A program made the position numbers and the translations under genes. Positions 8,318 through 16,388 of a stretch of 64,000 bases of DNA are shown piece by piece (position 1 is the stretch's first letter; every line of letters starts with the position of its first letter). The stretch spans positions 1 through 64,000 of the forward strand of contig CALODP010000004.1 of NCBI GenBank assembly GCA_942492055.1, written 5' to 3'. Below the pieces are notes generated by a model, which worked only from the letters and a program-made list of their open reading frames with translations, was not told the DNA's origin and searched no databases. The DNA is from CALODP01 sp942492055. Lineage in GTDB: Bacteria; Bacteroidota; Ignavibacteria; Ignavibacteriales; Melioribacteraceae.

Positions 8318-10399
8318 ATGAAAAGAGCAATCCTATTTTTAGCGTTCTCTCTATTTGTTGTTTCGAGTGTTTTTGCTCAAACTACAGTAGAGGTATTCAA
8401 GAACAACCGTATCCAGTTTGGTGGAGAGACAGGAAACGTTGATCCTGTTATCAACCTTGATGGAAACAGAGAAATTGCGAGAAAATTCTACAAAGGTGAC
8501 GGTCAAATACCTGAGAGTGTTTTTGATGCTCCTGTTAGAATTAAAGCTCACATTACATTAAAACCGGTTATGGTAGATGATACTACTATGGCTGATCCGT
8601 ATTTAAGAACCGGTTGGGTTTATATCAGTGCCATTGGTAGTGATGATAAGTTCGAATTAGGTCGCTTTATTACCACATTTGGCGGTAAGCTTGATTATGA
8701 CTTAGATATCACTTCTGCAACTGGGTTAATTAAAAATGATTTCCAGATTTACTTGAAAGTTGACACTTGGGCAAATCCTGCTCAGGAAGCATCAATGGAA
8801 TTTGTATTTACTCCTGATAATGACGTTGTTACTCCATTCTGGATTGGGAATGTTGTTGGTGGAGCTGGTGGACAATCACATGAGTTAACGGATGGTAGAT
8901 TTGAAAATGACATTAATATTCCTGCTGACGTTCAGGATTTTGGTATTTCATATACTGCTACCGGTCATGGCGGAGATCAGACTAACGAAATTACAAACAC
9001 AATCTATGTAGATGGTACTGCTATTTATAGCTTTGAGCCATGGAGAGATGATTGTGAAGATTATTTAGTAAATAATCCATTAATTACTTCCGATGACGAC
9101 AAAGAATGGTTTAGCACTCCAAGATCCGGATGGTGCTACGGTGCTCCGGTATTCCCTACAATTATTTCAAATGATGCTTTACAAAATCAGTTAAATGCTG
9201 GTAATCATAATATCAGATTCGAGCCAAATATGACACCATCTAACGATTCTGTTCAGACATGGTGGAGTGTTTCCGGTTTTGTTTATGGTGGAAAAAATGA
9301 AAGTGCCGGTGGCGCTACAAAAATTGATGTAACTGGTCCTGGTGCAAAAGATTTCTTATCACAGGAAACTGAAATCGCTGTTAGAATCGATTTGGTTAAT
9401 AACAACGATTATTTGATTCATGGTGCATCTGCCAATGTTCAAGTTGGAGCAGAAGATGGAATCTTATTCTCGTCAGATAAAGATACATGGAGTAATCCGT
9501 TAACTGTAGATATGAAAAGTGCTTCGTCACAAATCTGGATGAAGGCAACTAAAGCTTCTATTTACAATGTAACTTTCACAGACGCAGCTGGTGCTTTGGC
9601 TTCTCCTGCAGCAATGGAAGTCAGAATTAACGAAAACTTCGCTAGATATGCAACTGCAACCGCAACAGATTCTTGCGGTGATAATGAAGCTCCAAGATTT
9701 GCTATTGATGGAAACTTCGGAACAAAATGGTGTAGCAACCACCAAAAGCCACCTTATGATATCAAAATAGCTTTGGATCAGGCTAGAGATCTTAATTACT
9801 TCGTTATTTATCATGCCGGTAACAATGAAGAGACTAAATTTAACACTGGTGATTTTGATGTTATGGTACATAACACAGCTACTGGTCAGTGGGAAACTTT
9901 CGCAGAAGTTAGAGATAATTTCGATGACGAAAGAGGAAACATTACTTATCATTATAATGCAACAGCAGTGAATGCTGATAGCGTTATTATGCACTTAATC
10001 ACTCCTCAGGCCGATGGTGGTACAGTTGCTCGTGTTTATGAAATCGAATTCTACAAAACCGATTCTCCTGTTTCTGTAGAAGATGGACATAATCCTGGTA
10101 TTCCTGAAGCGTACAATGTAGCTCAGAATTATCCGAATCCTTTTAATCCATCTACAACTATTGAATTCTTTACTCCAAACAGAGCTTCCGTTGACGTGAA
10201 AGTATTCAATATCCTTGGTGAATCTATCTCTACACTATTAAGTGGTGAAGTTAATAGAGGAACCCATAGATTGAACTGGAATGGTACAAATAGCCAGGGA
10301 ATGAAAGTTGCCGGTGGTATCTATTTCTACAGTGTTAAGTTCAAAGATGAATTCGGTAACAAAGCTCTTATCACAAAGAAGATGATTTTATTACCATAA
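8318..10399 (+). CDS. PNGase F-like secreted protein with F5/8 (discoidin) and T9SS domains
   Basis: This 693-residue secreted protein has a signal peptide ending SSVFAQ. Residues ~40-330 resemble both jelly-roll domains of peptide-N-glycosidase F: ELGRFITTFGG matches the EIGRFITPY region, GHGGDQTNE (216-224) and PWRDDC...RSGWCYG (241-275) match the GHAK...CAEWC and GCSANP...RAGWCPG regions. PNGase F hydrolyses the GlcNAc-Asn bond of N-glycoproteins. From my memory of the Elizabethkingia enzyme, the Glu206 equivalent is kept (E224), Glu118 is Asp (D149), but the key Asp60 is Leu (L96), so classical amidase activity is doubtful. A discoidin/F5-8 type C domain spans ~441-585 (FAIDGNFGTKWCSN), and a T9SS type A sorting domain begins at YPNPFNPSTT (~604). 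A strong AAGGAGGT precedes ATG 8318. Confidence 0.75.
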   Translation: MKRAILFLAFSLFVVSSVFAQTTVEVFKNNRIQFGGETGNVDPVINLDGNREIARKFYKGDGQIPESVFDAPVRIKAHITLKPVMVDDTTMADPYLRTGWVYISAIGSDDKFELGRFITTFGGKLDYDLDITSATGLIKNDFQIYLKVDTWANPAQEASMEFVFTPDNDVVTPFWIGNVVGGAGGQSHELTDGRFENDINIPADVQDFGISYTATGHGGDQTNEITNTIYVDGTAIYSFEPWRDDCEDYLVNNPLITSDDDKEWFSTPRSGWCYGAPVFPTIISNDALQNQLNAGNHNIRFEPNMTPSNDSVQTWWSVSGFVYGGKNESAGGATKIDVTGPGAKDFLSQETEIAVRIDLVNNNDYLIHGASANVQVGAEDGILFSSDKDTWSNPLTVDMKSASSQIWMKATKASIYNVTFTDAAGALASPAAMEVRINENFARYATATATDSCGDNEAPRFAIDGNFGTKWCSNHQKPPYDIKIALDQARDLNYFVIYHAGNNEETKFNTGDFDVMVHNTATGQWETFAEVRDNFDDERGNITYHYNATAVNADSVIMHLITPQADGGTVARVYEIEFYKTDSPVSVEDGHNPGIPEAYNVAQNYPNPFNPSTTIEFFTPNRASVDVKVFNILGESISTLLSGEVNRGTHRLNWNGTNSQGMKVAGGIYFYSVKFKDEFGNKALITKKMILLP

Positions 10400-10430
10400 G
10401 ATTTTTCTGAAATATATATACCTCTTTAAT

Positions 10431-10453
10431 GGCGAGGATGAAAACTCCTCGCC
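10431..10453 (+). terminator. Hairpin after the PNGase F-like gene
   Basis: GGCGAGGA (10431-10438) pairs perfectly with TCCTCGCC (10446-10453) across a 7-nt loop. There is no T-run after it, so it may be a weak or factor-dependent terminator or an mRNA-stabilising stem between the surface-protein block and the GH94 operon. Confidence 0.55.
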
Positions 10454-10540
10454 AGTTGATTACTTAGTGTTCTATCCTGTTTGAATTTCGTATGAATATA
10501 AATCGTGTGCATAGTTTGTCTACTTATAAGGTGTTTTTAC

Positions 10541-12919
10541 ATGAACTTTGGAAATTTTTCAAAAAATAATAAAGAATATATAATAGATAATGTAGCTACT
10601 CCATCTCCCTGGATTAATTATTTATATAATGGGAAATATTTCGCTACCATCTCTAATAATGGTGGTGGGATTAGCTATTTCAAAAGCCCTTTACATGGTA
10701 GAATTACCAGATACAGAATTAATGATGTTCCTCATGATCGCCCTGGAAAATATATTTATGTAAAGGATAGAGAAACCGGTGAAATATGGAGTTTAACATG
10801 GCAACCGGTCGGAAAGAATCTTGAGGCTTATGAAGTTGCACACGGATTCGGATATACGAGGGCTGAAGCTGATATTAACGATATTAAATCGGAAGTAACA
10901 TATTTTGTTCCTCAAGATGAAAATATGGAAATATGGAAAACAATTCTTAGGAATAATTCCTCTAAATCTCGTAAACTATCAATCTACGGATATGTCGAAT
11001 TTGCTCTTGGACACGCTATGGTTGATCTTATAAATCAATGCGATGATAAGCATTTCAACAGAGTTTATTTTGATGACAAACTTAATTCTCTTTTTGCTAC
11101 AAAGACCTATTGGGTAACTGAAAATATGGGAACGCAACAACAAGAGAATAAAGCTTGGGATCAATGGGCATTTTTTACGGTAAATCAACCTGTTGCTGAA
11201 TATGAAACGGTACGTGATAGATTTATCGGACTATATCGAAATGAAAATAATCCCGTAGCAATAGAAGAAGATAAAATGACTTCCACGGGAACTGATTTTG
11301 ATAATGCGGTTGGTGCGCTCAGAGTTGATATTGAATTGCAACCCGGGGAATCGACTGATGTTATTTTCCGAATGGGTGTTATTGAGAAGGAGAATTTTGA
11401 AAATACCAAAGAAACTGTGCTAAACAAATATAATTCTCCCGAAGAAGCCGAGAAAGGTCTTGAAGCAGTTAAAGCCAAATGGGATTCACATTTTACTCAT
11501 ACAAAAGTGGAAACGCCTGATGAGAATATTAACAGATTTATGAATTACTGGATCCCTTATCAGGCAAAAGTCGCATTTGATGTAGGTAGAGTTGCAAGCT
11601 TTTATTATTGGGGAATTGCACGCGGGTTTGGCTTTAGAGATACATCACAGGATACTATTGCTGTTACAATTTCTAATAGTGATCTTGCCAGAGAAAGAGT
11701 ACTTCTTTTATCACGACAGATATTCAATGATGGTAGATCATATCATCATTTTCATAAAGATGGTCAAGGGGAAACAACCAAACACTGCGATGATCCGTTA
11801 TGGTTTATTCTTGCCGTTACTGACTATATTAAAGAGTCAGGTGATTTTGAGTTGTTAAATAGCATACAGCCTTTTGCGGATGGTGGGGAAGCTACAGTTC
11901 TCGAACACATGATGCGAATAACACAATTCGTAAAAAATAATTCCGGCAAACACGGATTACCGATTTTCGGACGTGGTGATTGGAACGATACACTTGATTA
12001 TATCGGTGGTGATGACGGTGGCGAAAGTGTTTGGGGTGGAATGTTCTACACCGCAATGTTGAATTACTTGATAGAACTTCTAAATACTCTAAAAGAGGAA
12101 GAGAAGGCGAATCAAGTTATAGAAATAAGAGATACTCTTGTTCAGGCAATTGAAGAAAATTGTTGGGATGGTGATTGGTATATCAGAGCCTTTGGAGGTA
12201 ATGATAAGAAAATTGGTTCTAATGAAAATAAATTCGGTAAGATATTCTTAAATACTCAATCATGGGCTGTTGTTGCTAATCTCAATGATAAGGATAAGTT
12301 AACAAGGGCAATGGATAGTGTGAAGAGTGAACTTGATACGGAATACGGTCCGAAAATCTGTGCTCCGGCATACACGGAAATTGATAAGGAAATTGGATTA
12401 ATTACCAGATGTGTTAAGGGGAAAAAAGAAAACGGAGCAGTATTCTGTCATCCTACTACTTGGCTCATTCAAGCGGAATGTTTATTAGGGCGCGGTGAAA
12501 TGGCTTACGATTATTACAAGAAAATGTTGCCAAATAATGTAGAATCTGATATTTTCCATGCCGAACCTTATGTTTATTCGCAATACATTACAAGTGATGA
12601 ACACCCGACGGCTGGACGAGCAAGTCATTCGTGGCAAACAGGTACTGCTGCTTGGATGTATAGAATTGGTGTTGATTATCTATTGGGTGTTAGAGCTACT
12701 TACCACGGATTGCTTGTCGATCCTACTATCCCTATGAAGTGGGATACTGTAAAATTCGAAAGAATTTTCCGTGGAAAGAAATATACTATAGCAATTGAAA
12801 ATCTTAATCATGTGGAACATGGTGTTAAAGAAGTTTATCTTAATGGCACGAAACTGGACAGCAATATTCTTCCTGTAATTGAAGAAGATGAATGTGTTGT
12901 TCGTGTTGTAATGGGATAA
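10541..12919 (+). CDS. GH94 inverting disaccharide phosphorylase (cellobiose/chitobiose type)
   Basis: This 792-residue cytoplasmic enzyme has the length and motifs of glycoside hydrolase family 94, which splits beta-linked disaccharides with phosphate to give a sugar 1-phosphate. The N-terminal beta-sandwich contains NNGGGISYFKSP and RYRINDVPHDRPGKY; the (alpha/alpha)6 domain contains GFGFRDTSQD and GRGDWNDTLDYIGGDDGGESVW, where the DWND motif (residues 480-483) carries the family's general-acid Asp; HPTTWLIQAE and HSWQTGTAAWMYR follow. GH94 includes cellobiose, cellodextrin and N,N'-diacetylchitobiose phosphorylases, and I cannot fix the substrate. The company of GH130 and GH125 makes a chitobiose-type substrate attractive. 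ATG 10541 is chosen over an upstream in-frame GTG (10505) because AAGGTG lies at 10528-10533. Confidence 0.88.
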   Translation: MNFGNFSKNNKEYIIDNVATPSPWINYLYNGKYFATISNNGGGISYFKSPLHGRITRYRINDVPHDRPGKYIYVKDRETGEIWSLTWQPVGKNLEAYEVAHGFGYTRAEADINDIKSEVTYFVPQDENMEIWKTILRNNSSKSRKLSIYGYVEFALGHAMVDLINQCDDKHFNRVYFDDKLNSLFATKTYWVTENMGTQQQENKAWDQWAFFTVNQPVAEYETVRDRFIGLYRNENNPVAIEEDKMTSTGTDFDNAVGALRVDIELQPGESTDVIFRMGVIEKENFENTKETVLNKYNSPEEAEKGLEAVKAKWDSHFTHTKVETPDENINRFMNYWIPYQAKVAFDVGRVASFYYWGIARGFGFRDTSQDTIAVTISNSDLARERVLLLSRQIFNDGRSYHHFHKDGQGETTKHCDDPLWFILAVTDYIKESGDFELLNSIQPFADGGEATVLEHMMRITQFVKNNSGKHGLPIFGRGDWNDTLDYIGGDDGGESVWGGMFYTAMLNYLIELLNTLKEEEKANQVIEIRDTLVQAIEENCWDGDWYIRAFGGNDKKIGSNENKFGKIFLNTQSWAVVANLNDKDKLTRAMDSVKSELDTEYGPKICAPAYTEIDKEIGLITRCVKGKKENGAVFCHPTTWLIQAECLLGRGEMAYDYYKKMLPNNVESDIFHAEPYVYSQYITSDEHPTAGRASHSWQTGTAAWMYRIGVDYLLGVRATYHGLLVDPTIPMKWDTVKFERIFRGKKYTIAIENLNHVEHGVKEVYLNGTKLDSNILPVIEEDECVVRVVMG

Positions 12920-12950
12920 TTCTTTAATGTGCGTTAGAAAGGGAATATAG

Positions 12951-13910
12951 ATGAAAAGATATGAAAATAATCCTGTGGTTTCACGGGAAGATGTGCCATA
13001 TATAAACGAGAGAGCTTACGACGTCTCATCTGCATTCAATCCCGGTGCTATAAAATATGATGATAAATATATTTTACTACTCAGAGTCCAGAATCGTGGA
13101 CGTGAGACATTTCTGGTAAAAGCGGTTAGTGATGATGGGAAAAAATTTGAGGTGGATAATACGATAGTTCATTTCGAAGGGATTGAAGAGGTAAAAGAAA
13201 GAATATATCATTGCTACGATGCCAGAATTACAAAGATAAATGACGAATATTATATAATGTTTGCAATGGATATGGAAGATTCATGCAAATTGGGACTAGC
13301 AAAAACAATTGATTTCGAGACTTACAAATTTCTCGGGATAGTATCCGAACCAAATAATAGAAATGGTGTTTTGTTCTCGGAGAAAATTGACGGGAAATAT
13401 GTAAGATTGGAAAGACCTAATAAAGTCAGTTTGGAAGATGGACCAGTTAGTGGAAATACTATTTGTATTTCCAAATCCGATGATCTAGTTAATTGGGAAA
13501 AATTCGGACAAGTTATGTCGGGACGTTTTCATTATTGGGATGAATTGATTGGGTCAGGTCCACCACCTGTGAAGACACGACATGGTTGGTTGCATGTTTA
13601 TCACGGTGTTGCTACACATTTCAGCAGTTCCAATATATATCAGGCCGGTGTTGTATTGTTGGATGAAAAAGATCCTTCTAAAGTATTAGCACGCGGTAGC
13701 CAAAATATTATTGAACCCAGAGAGATGTACGAACTAGTCGGACAGGTCCCTAATGTCATTTTCCCCTCAGGTATGATTGTAATGGAATATGATGAGGAAG
13801 GATATGCTAAAGAAGAGTCTGATGTTTTTATCTATTACGGAGCAGCTGATACTTCTGTTGGTTTGGCAATAACAACAGTAAAAGAACTATTAAAATACTG
13901 TCACGAATAA
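12951..13910 (+). CDS. GH130 beta-mannoside phosphorylase
   Basis: This 319-residue protein is a five-bladed beta-propeller phosphorylase of family GH130, which phosphorolyses beta-mannosides to mannose 1-phosphate. Visible landmarks are RYENNPVVSREDVP at the start, FNPGAIKYDDKYILLLRVQNRG, the HCYDARITKI segment with the probable general acid D90, and GSGPPPVKTRHGWLHVYHGV. Its length is nearer to the GH130_2 type (Man-GlcNAc or mannooligosaccharide phosphorylases) than to the longer mannosylglucose phosphorylases, but subfamily placement needs an alignment. It lies 31 bp after GH94 and 25 bp before a sugar transporter, so imported oligosaccharides could be phosphorolysed in the cytoplasm. No signal peptide is present. 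Confidence 0.9.
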   Translation: MKRYENNPVVSREDVPYINERAYDVSSAFNPGAIKYDDKYILLLRVQNRGRETFLVKAVSDDGKKFEVDNTIVHFEGIEEVKERIYHCYDARITKINDEYYIMFAMDMEDSCKLGLAKTIDFETYKFLGIVSEPNNRNGVLFSEKIDGKYVRLERPNKVSLEDGPVSGNTICISKSDDLVNWEKFGQVMSGRFHYWDELIGSGPPPVKTRHGWLHVYHGVATHFSSSNIYQAGVVLLDEKDPSKVLARGSQNIIEPREMYELVGQVPNVIFPSGMIVMEYDEEGYAKEESDVFIYYGAADTSVGLAITTVKELLKYCHE

Positions 13911-13935
13911 ATCTTAATTTTTCAAGGAAAGCATA

Positions 13936-15246
13936 ATGGCAAATATTAGTGCACCTGTTAATGTTAATGGTAATACACAAGAGAATCCGAACTATACTTC
14001 GGCTTTAGTGGTGTTGACATCCCTTTTCTTTATGTGGGGATTTTTAACGGTTTTGAATGATATTTTAATTCCGCATTTGAAAGCGGTATTTACTTTGAAC
14101 TATTTTCAAGCAATGCTTATACAGTTCTCTTTCTTTGGAGCTTATTTTATAGTCTCAATGCCTGCCGGATATTTGGTGAATAAATTTGGTTATAAGAACG
14201 GTATAATAATTGGACTGTTGACTTCGGGAATTGGTTGTATTCTTTTTTATCCGGCTGCCAGCTATATTTCTTACCCATTCTTTTTGATGGCATTGTTTAT
14301 TTTGGCTTCCGGTATTACTATACTGCAAGTTGCTGCAAATCCTTATGTTGCAATTCTTGGGCCTGCACGAACCGCATCTAGTCGCTTAAATCTTACTCAA
14401 GCCTTTAATTCTCTCGGTACAACTTTGGGACCATTGTTCGGGGCAGCACTGATTTTATCTGCTGCGGTTAAGACTACCGAAGAAATGGCTGCAATGAGCC
14501 AGATTGAGTTACAAGCGCATAAATTGGCTGAAGCCACTTCCGTTCAAATTCCATATTTAGGATTGGCAGCTGTTTTGTTTATTATCGCTGCAATTATTGC
14601 TTCATTCAAATTGCCGAAAATTGAAGCGCAATCCGAAATGTCTGAAGATGGAAAAGAATCTTTGGATAATGTTTTCAAAAGCGCATGGAGCTATCCTCAT
14701 CTTGTTTTAGGGGCAATCGGAATTTTCTTATATGTTGGCGCTGAAGTAGCTATCGGAAGCTTTCTTGTCAATTATCTTTCTGAAGATTATATCTTAGGAA
14801 TAACTGAGGCCGAAGCCGGGCGTTTCATTTCCTATTATTGGGGCGGAGCGATGATCGGACGTTTTATTGGTTCTGCTTTACTTACTAAAATAAATCCTGG
14901 AAAAGCATTGGCTTTCAATGCCGGAATAGCATCATTGTTAGTAGTTATTACAATGTTAACTTTTGGTAATGTTGCTGCAGGAACTATCCTTCTCGTAGGT
15001 CTTTTTAATTCAATTATGTTTGCTAATATATTTACTCTTTCTGTTGAAGGATTAGGAAAACATACCGGACAAGCTTCCGGAATTTTGTGTGCTGCAATAG
15101 TTGGTGGTGCAATAATTCCTGTTGTTCAAGGACACATTGCCGATACGATTGGAATTCATCATGCTTTCGTTATTCCAGTATTGTGTTATTTGTATATAGT
15201 TTTTTACGGATTGAAGGGACACGCAATTAGAAAAAAAATCGCTTAA
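13936..15246 (+). CDS. MFS sugar transporter, FHS family (FucP/GluP-like)
   Basis: This 436-residue inner-membrane protein has about twelve hydrophobic segments and the typical start of the fucose:H+ symporter (FHS) branch of the major facilitator superfamily: SLFFMWGFLTVLNDILIPHLK, then FGAYFIVSMPAGYLVNKFGYK and QVAANPYVAILGP, and in the second half GGAMIGRFIGSALL and NSIMFANIFTLSVEGLGKHTGQASG. Members import fucose, glucose, galactose or small glycosides by proton symport. Its place right after the two phosphorylases suggests it carries the oligosaccharide or mannoside released outside. The gap to its neighbours is 20-25 bp, so it is within the operon. Confidence 0.9.
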   Translation: MANISAPVNVNGNTQENPNYTSALVVLTSLFFMWGFLTVLNDILIPHLKAVFTLNYFQAMLIQFSFFGAYFIVSMPAGYLVNKFGYKNGIIIGLLTSGIGCILFYPAASYISYPFFLMALFILASGITILQVAANPYVAILGPARTASSRLNLTQAFNSLGTTLGPLFGAALILSAAVKTTEEMAAMSQIELQAHKLAEATSVQIPYLGLAAVLFIIAAIIASFKLPKIEAQSEMSEDGKESLDNVFKSAWSYPHLVLGAIGIFLYVGAEVAIGSFLVNYLSEDYILGITEAEAGRFISYYWGGAMIGRFIGSALLTKINPGKALAFNAGIASLLVVITMLTFGNVAAGTILLVGLFNSIMFANIFTLSVEGLGKHTGQASGILCAAIVGGAIIPVVQGHIADTIGIHHAFVIPVLCYLYIVFYGLKGHAIRKKIA

Positions 15247-15266
15247 TATTTCGGAAAGTTATTTAA

Positions 15267-16373
15267 ATGAATAAAAGTGCAATTCTGTTATTTGTATTCG
15301 CTATTCAGGGATTTCTGTTCGCTCAAGAACAGAAGTTCCCTGTTCCTCAAATTGATTTTTCACCCAAAGGTTATGTTTGTTATAGAGCCGATCAGTTTCT
15401 AAAAGTCGACGGTAAGTTAGATGAACATGTTTGGCAAGATGCCGAATGGACTGAATATTTTGTCGATATCGAGGGGGACTCAAAACCATCTCCATATTAT
15501 AAAACACGAGCAAAAATGCTGTGGGATGATAAATATTTCTATTTTGCTGCCGAAATGGAAGAGCCTCATCTTTGGGGAACACTGAAACAAAGAGATGCAG
15601 TAATATTTTGGGACAACGATTTCGAAGTATTCATAGATCCTGATGGAGATACACATAATTACTATGAGTTGGAAGTTAATGTATTTAAAACTGCTTGGGA
15701 TTTGCTTCTTCGAAAACCTTATCGTGACGCTTCGGATGTTGCTATAGATTCTTGGGATATCCAAGGATTAAAAGTTGGAGTGGATGCCAGAGGTACAATA
15801 AATAATCCTTCTGATGACGATGCCGGCTGGACAGTTGAGCTTGCTATTCCATGGTCTGTTTTACAAGAAGTCGCGTTCAAGCCTACTCCGCCTAAAGACG
15901 GGGATCAGTGGCGAGTGAATTTCTCTCGAGTTCAGTGGGAACTTGAAATTGATAATGGCAAATATAAAAAGGCGATAAACCCTGAGACAAGGAAAACCTT
16001 ACCTGAGAATAATTGGGTTTGGTCTCCTCAAGGAATTATTGCAATGCATTATCCGGAGATGTGGGGCTTTGTCCAATTCTCATATAAAGTTGCCGGCTAC
16101 GGTAAAGACGAGTTCCAATTCAATAAAATAGAAAATGCGAAATGGGCTATGAGAAAGTTCTATTATGCTCAGAAGGACTATCATGAAAAGAATAAAACTT
16201 ACGCCTTGGGAATCGATCAACTTAAAATAGAAGAAAAGGGTCCGGAAGGATATTCTTGGCCTCCTAATCTTTTTTCTAACGGAAGTATTTATGAGGCTCA
16301 AATAATAAATCGTGATGATAAAAAGGTTATAAAGATTTATCAGGATGGATTGGTTAAAGTAGAAGATTTATAA
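15267..16373 (+). CDS. Secreted CBM9-like carbohydrate-binding protein
   Basis: This 368-residue protein has a signal peptide (LLFVFAIQGFLFAQ). Residues ~30-240 match the carbohydrate-binding family 9-like beta-sandwich: VDGKLDEHVWQDAEWTEYF, KMLWDDKYFYFAAEMEEPHLWG, NDFEVFIDPDGDTHNYYELEVN and AGWTVELAIPWSVL. These domains bind chain ends of glycans or act in extracellular sugar enzymes. The C-terminal ~120 residues (MRKFYYAQKDYHEKNKTYA) are not recognised, though similar tails occur in CBM9-like proteins of Bacteroidota. It is 20 bp after the transporter and 15 bp before the esterase. The function is inferred to be periplasmic or surface sugar binding; catalysis is not evident. Confidence 0.82.
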   Translation: MNKSAILLFVFAIQGFLFAQEQKFPVPQIDFSPKGYVCYRADQFLKVDGKLDEHVWQDAEWTEYFVDIEGDSKPSPYYKTRAKMLWDDKYFYFAAEMEEPHLWGTLKQRDAVIFWDNDFEVFIDPDGDTHNYYELEVNVFKTAWDLLLRKPYRDASDVAIDSWDIQGLKVGVDARGTINNPSDDDAGWTVELAIPWSVLQEVAFKPTPPKDGDQWRVNFSRVQWELEIDNGKYKKAINPETRKTLPENNWVWSPQGIIAMHYPEMWGFVQFSYKVAGYGKDEFQFNKIENAKWAMRKFYYAQKDYHEKNKTYALGIDQLKIEEKGPEGYSWPPNLFSNGSIYEAQIINRDDKKVIKIYQDGLVKVEDL

Positions 16374-16388
16374 TTTTACGGGAAATTT

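Noticed and set aside
9527..9994. 155-codon minus-strand frame
   Set aside because: It lies wholly within the discoidin part of the PNGase F-like gene; its translation is Ser/Ile/Val/Cys-rich without domain features, typical of an antisense shadow.
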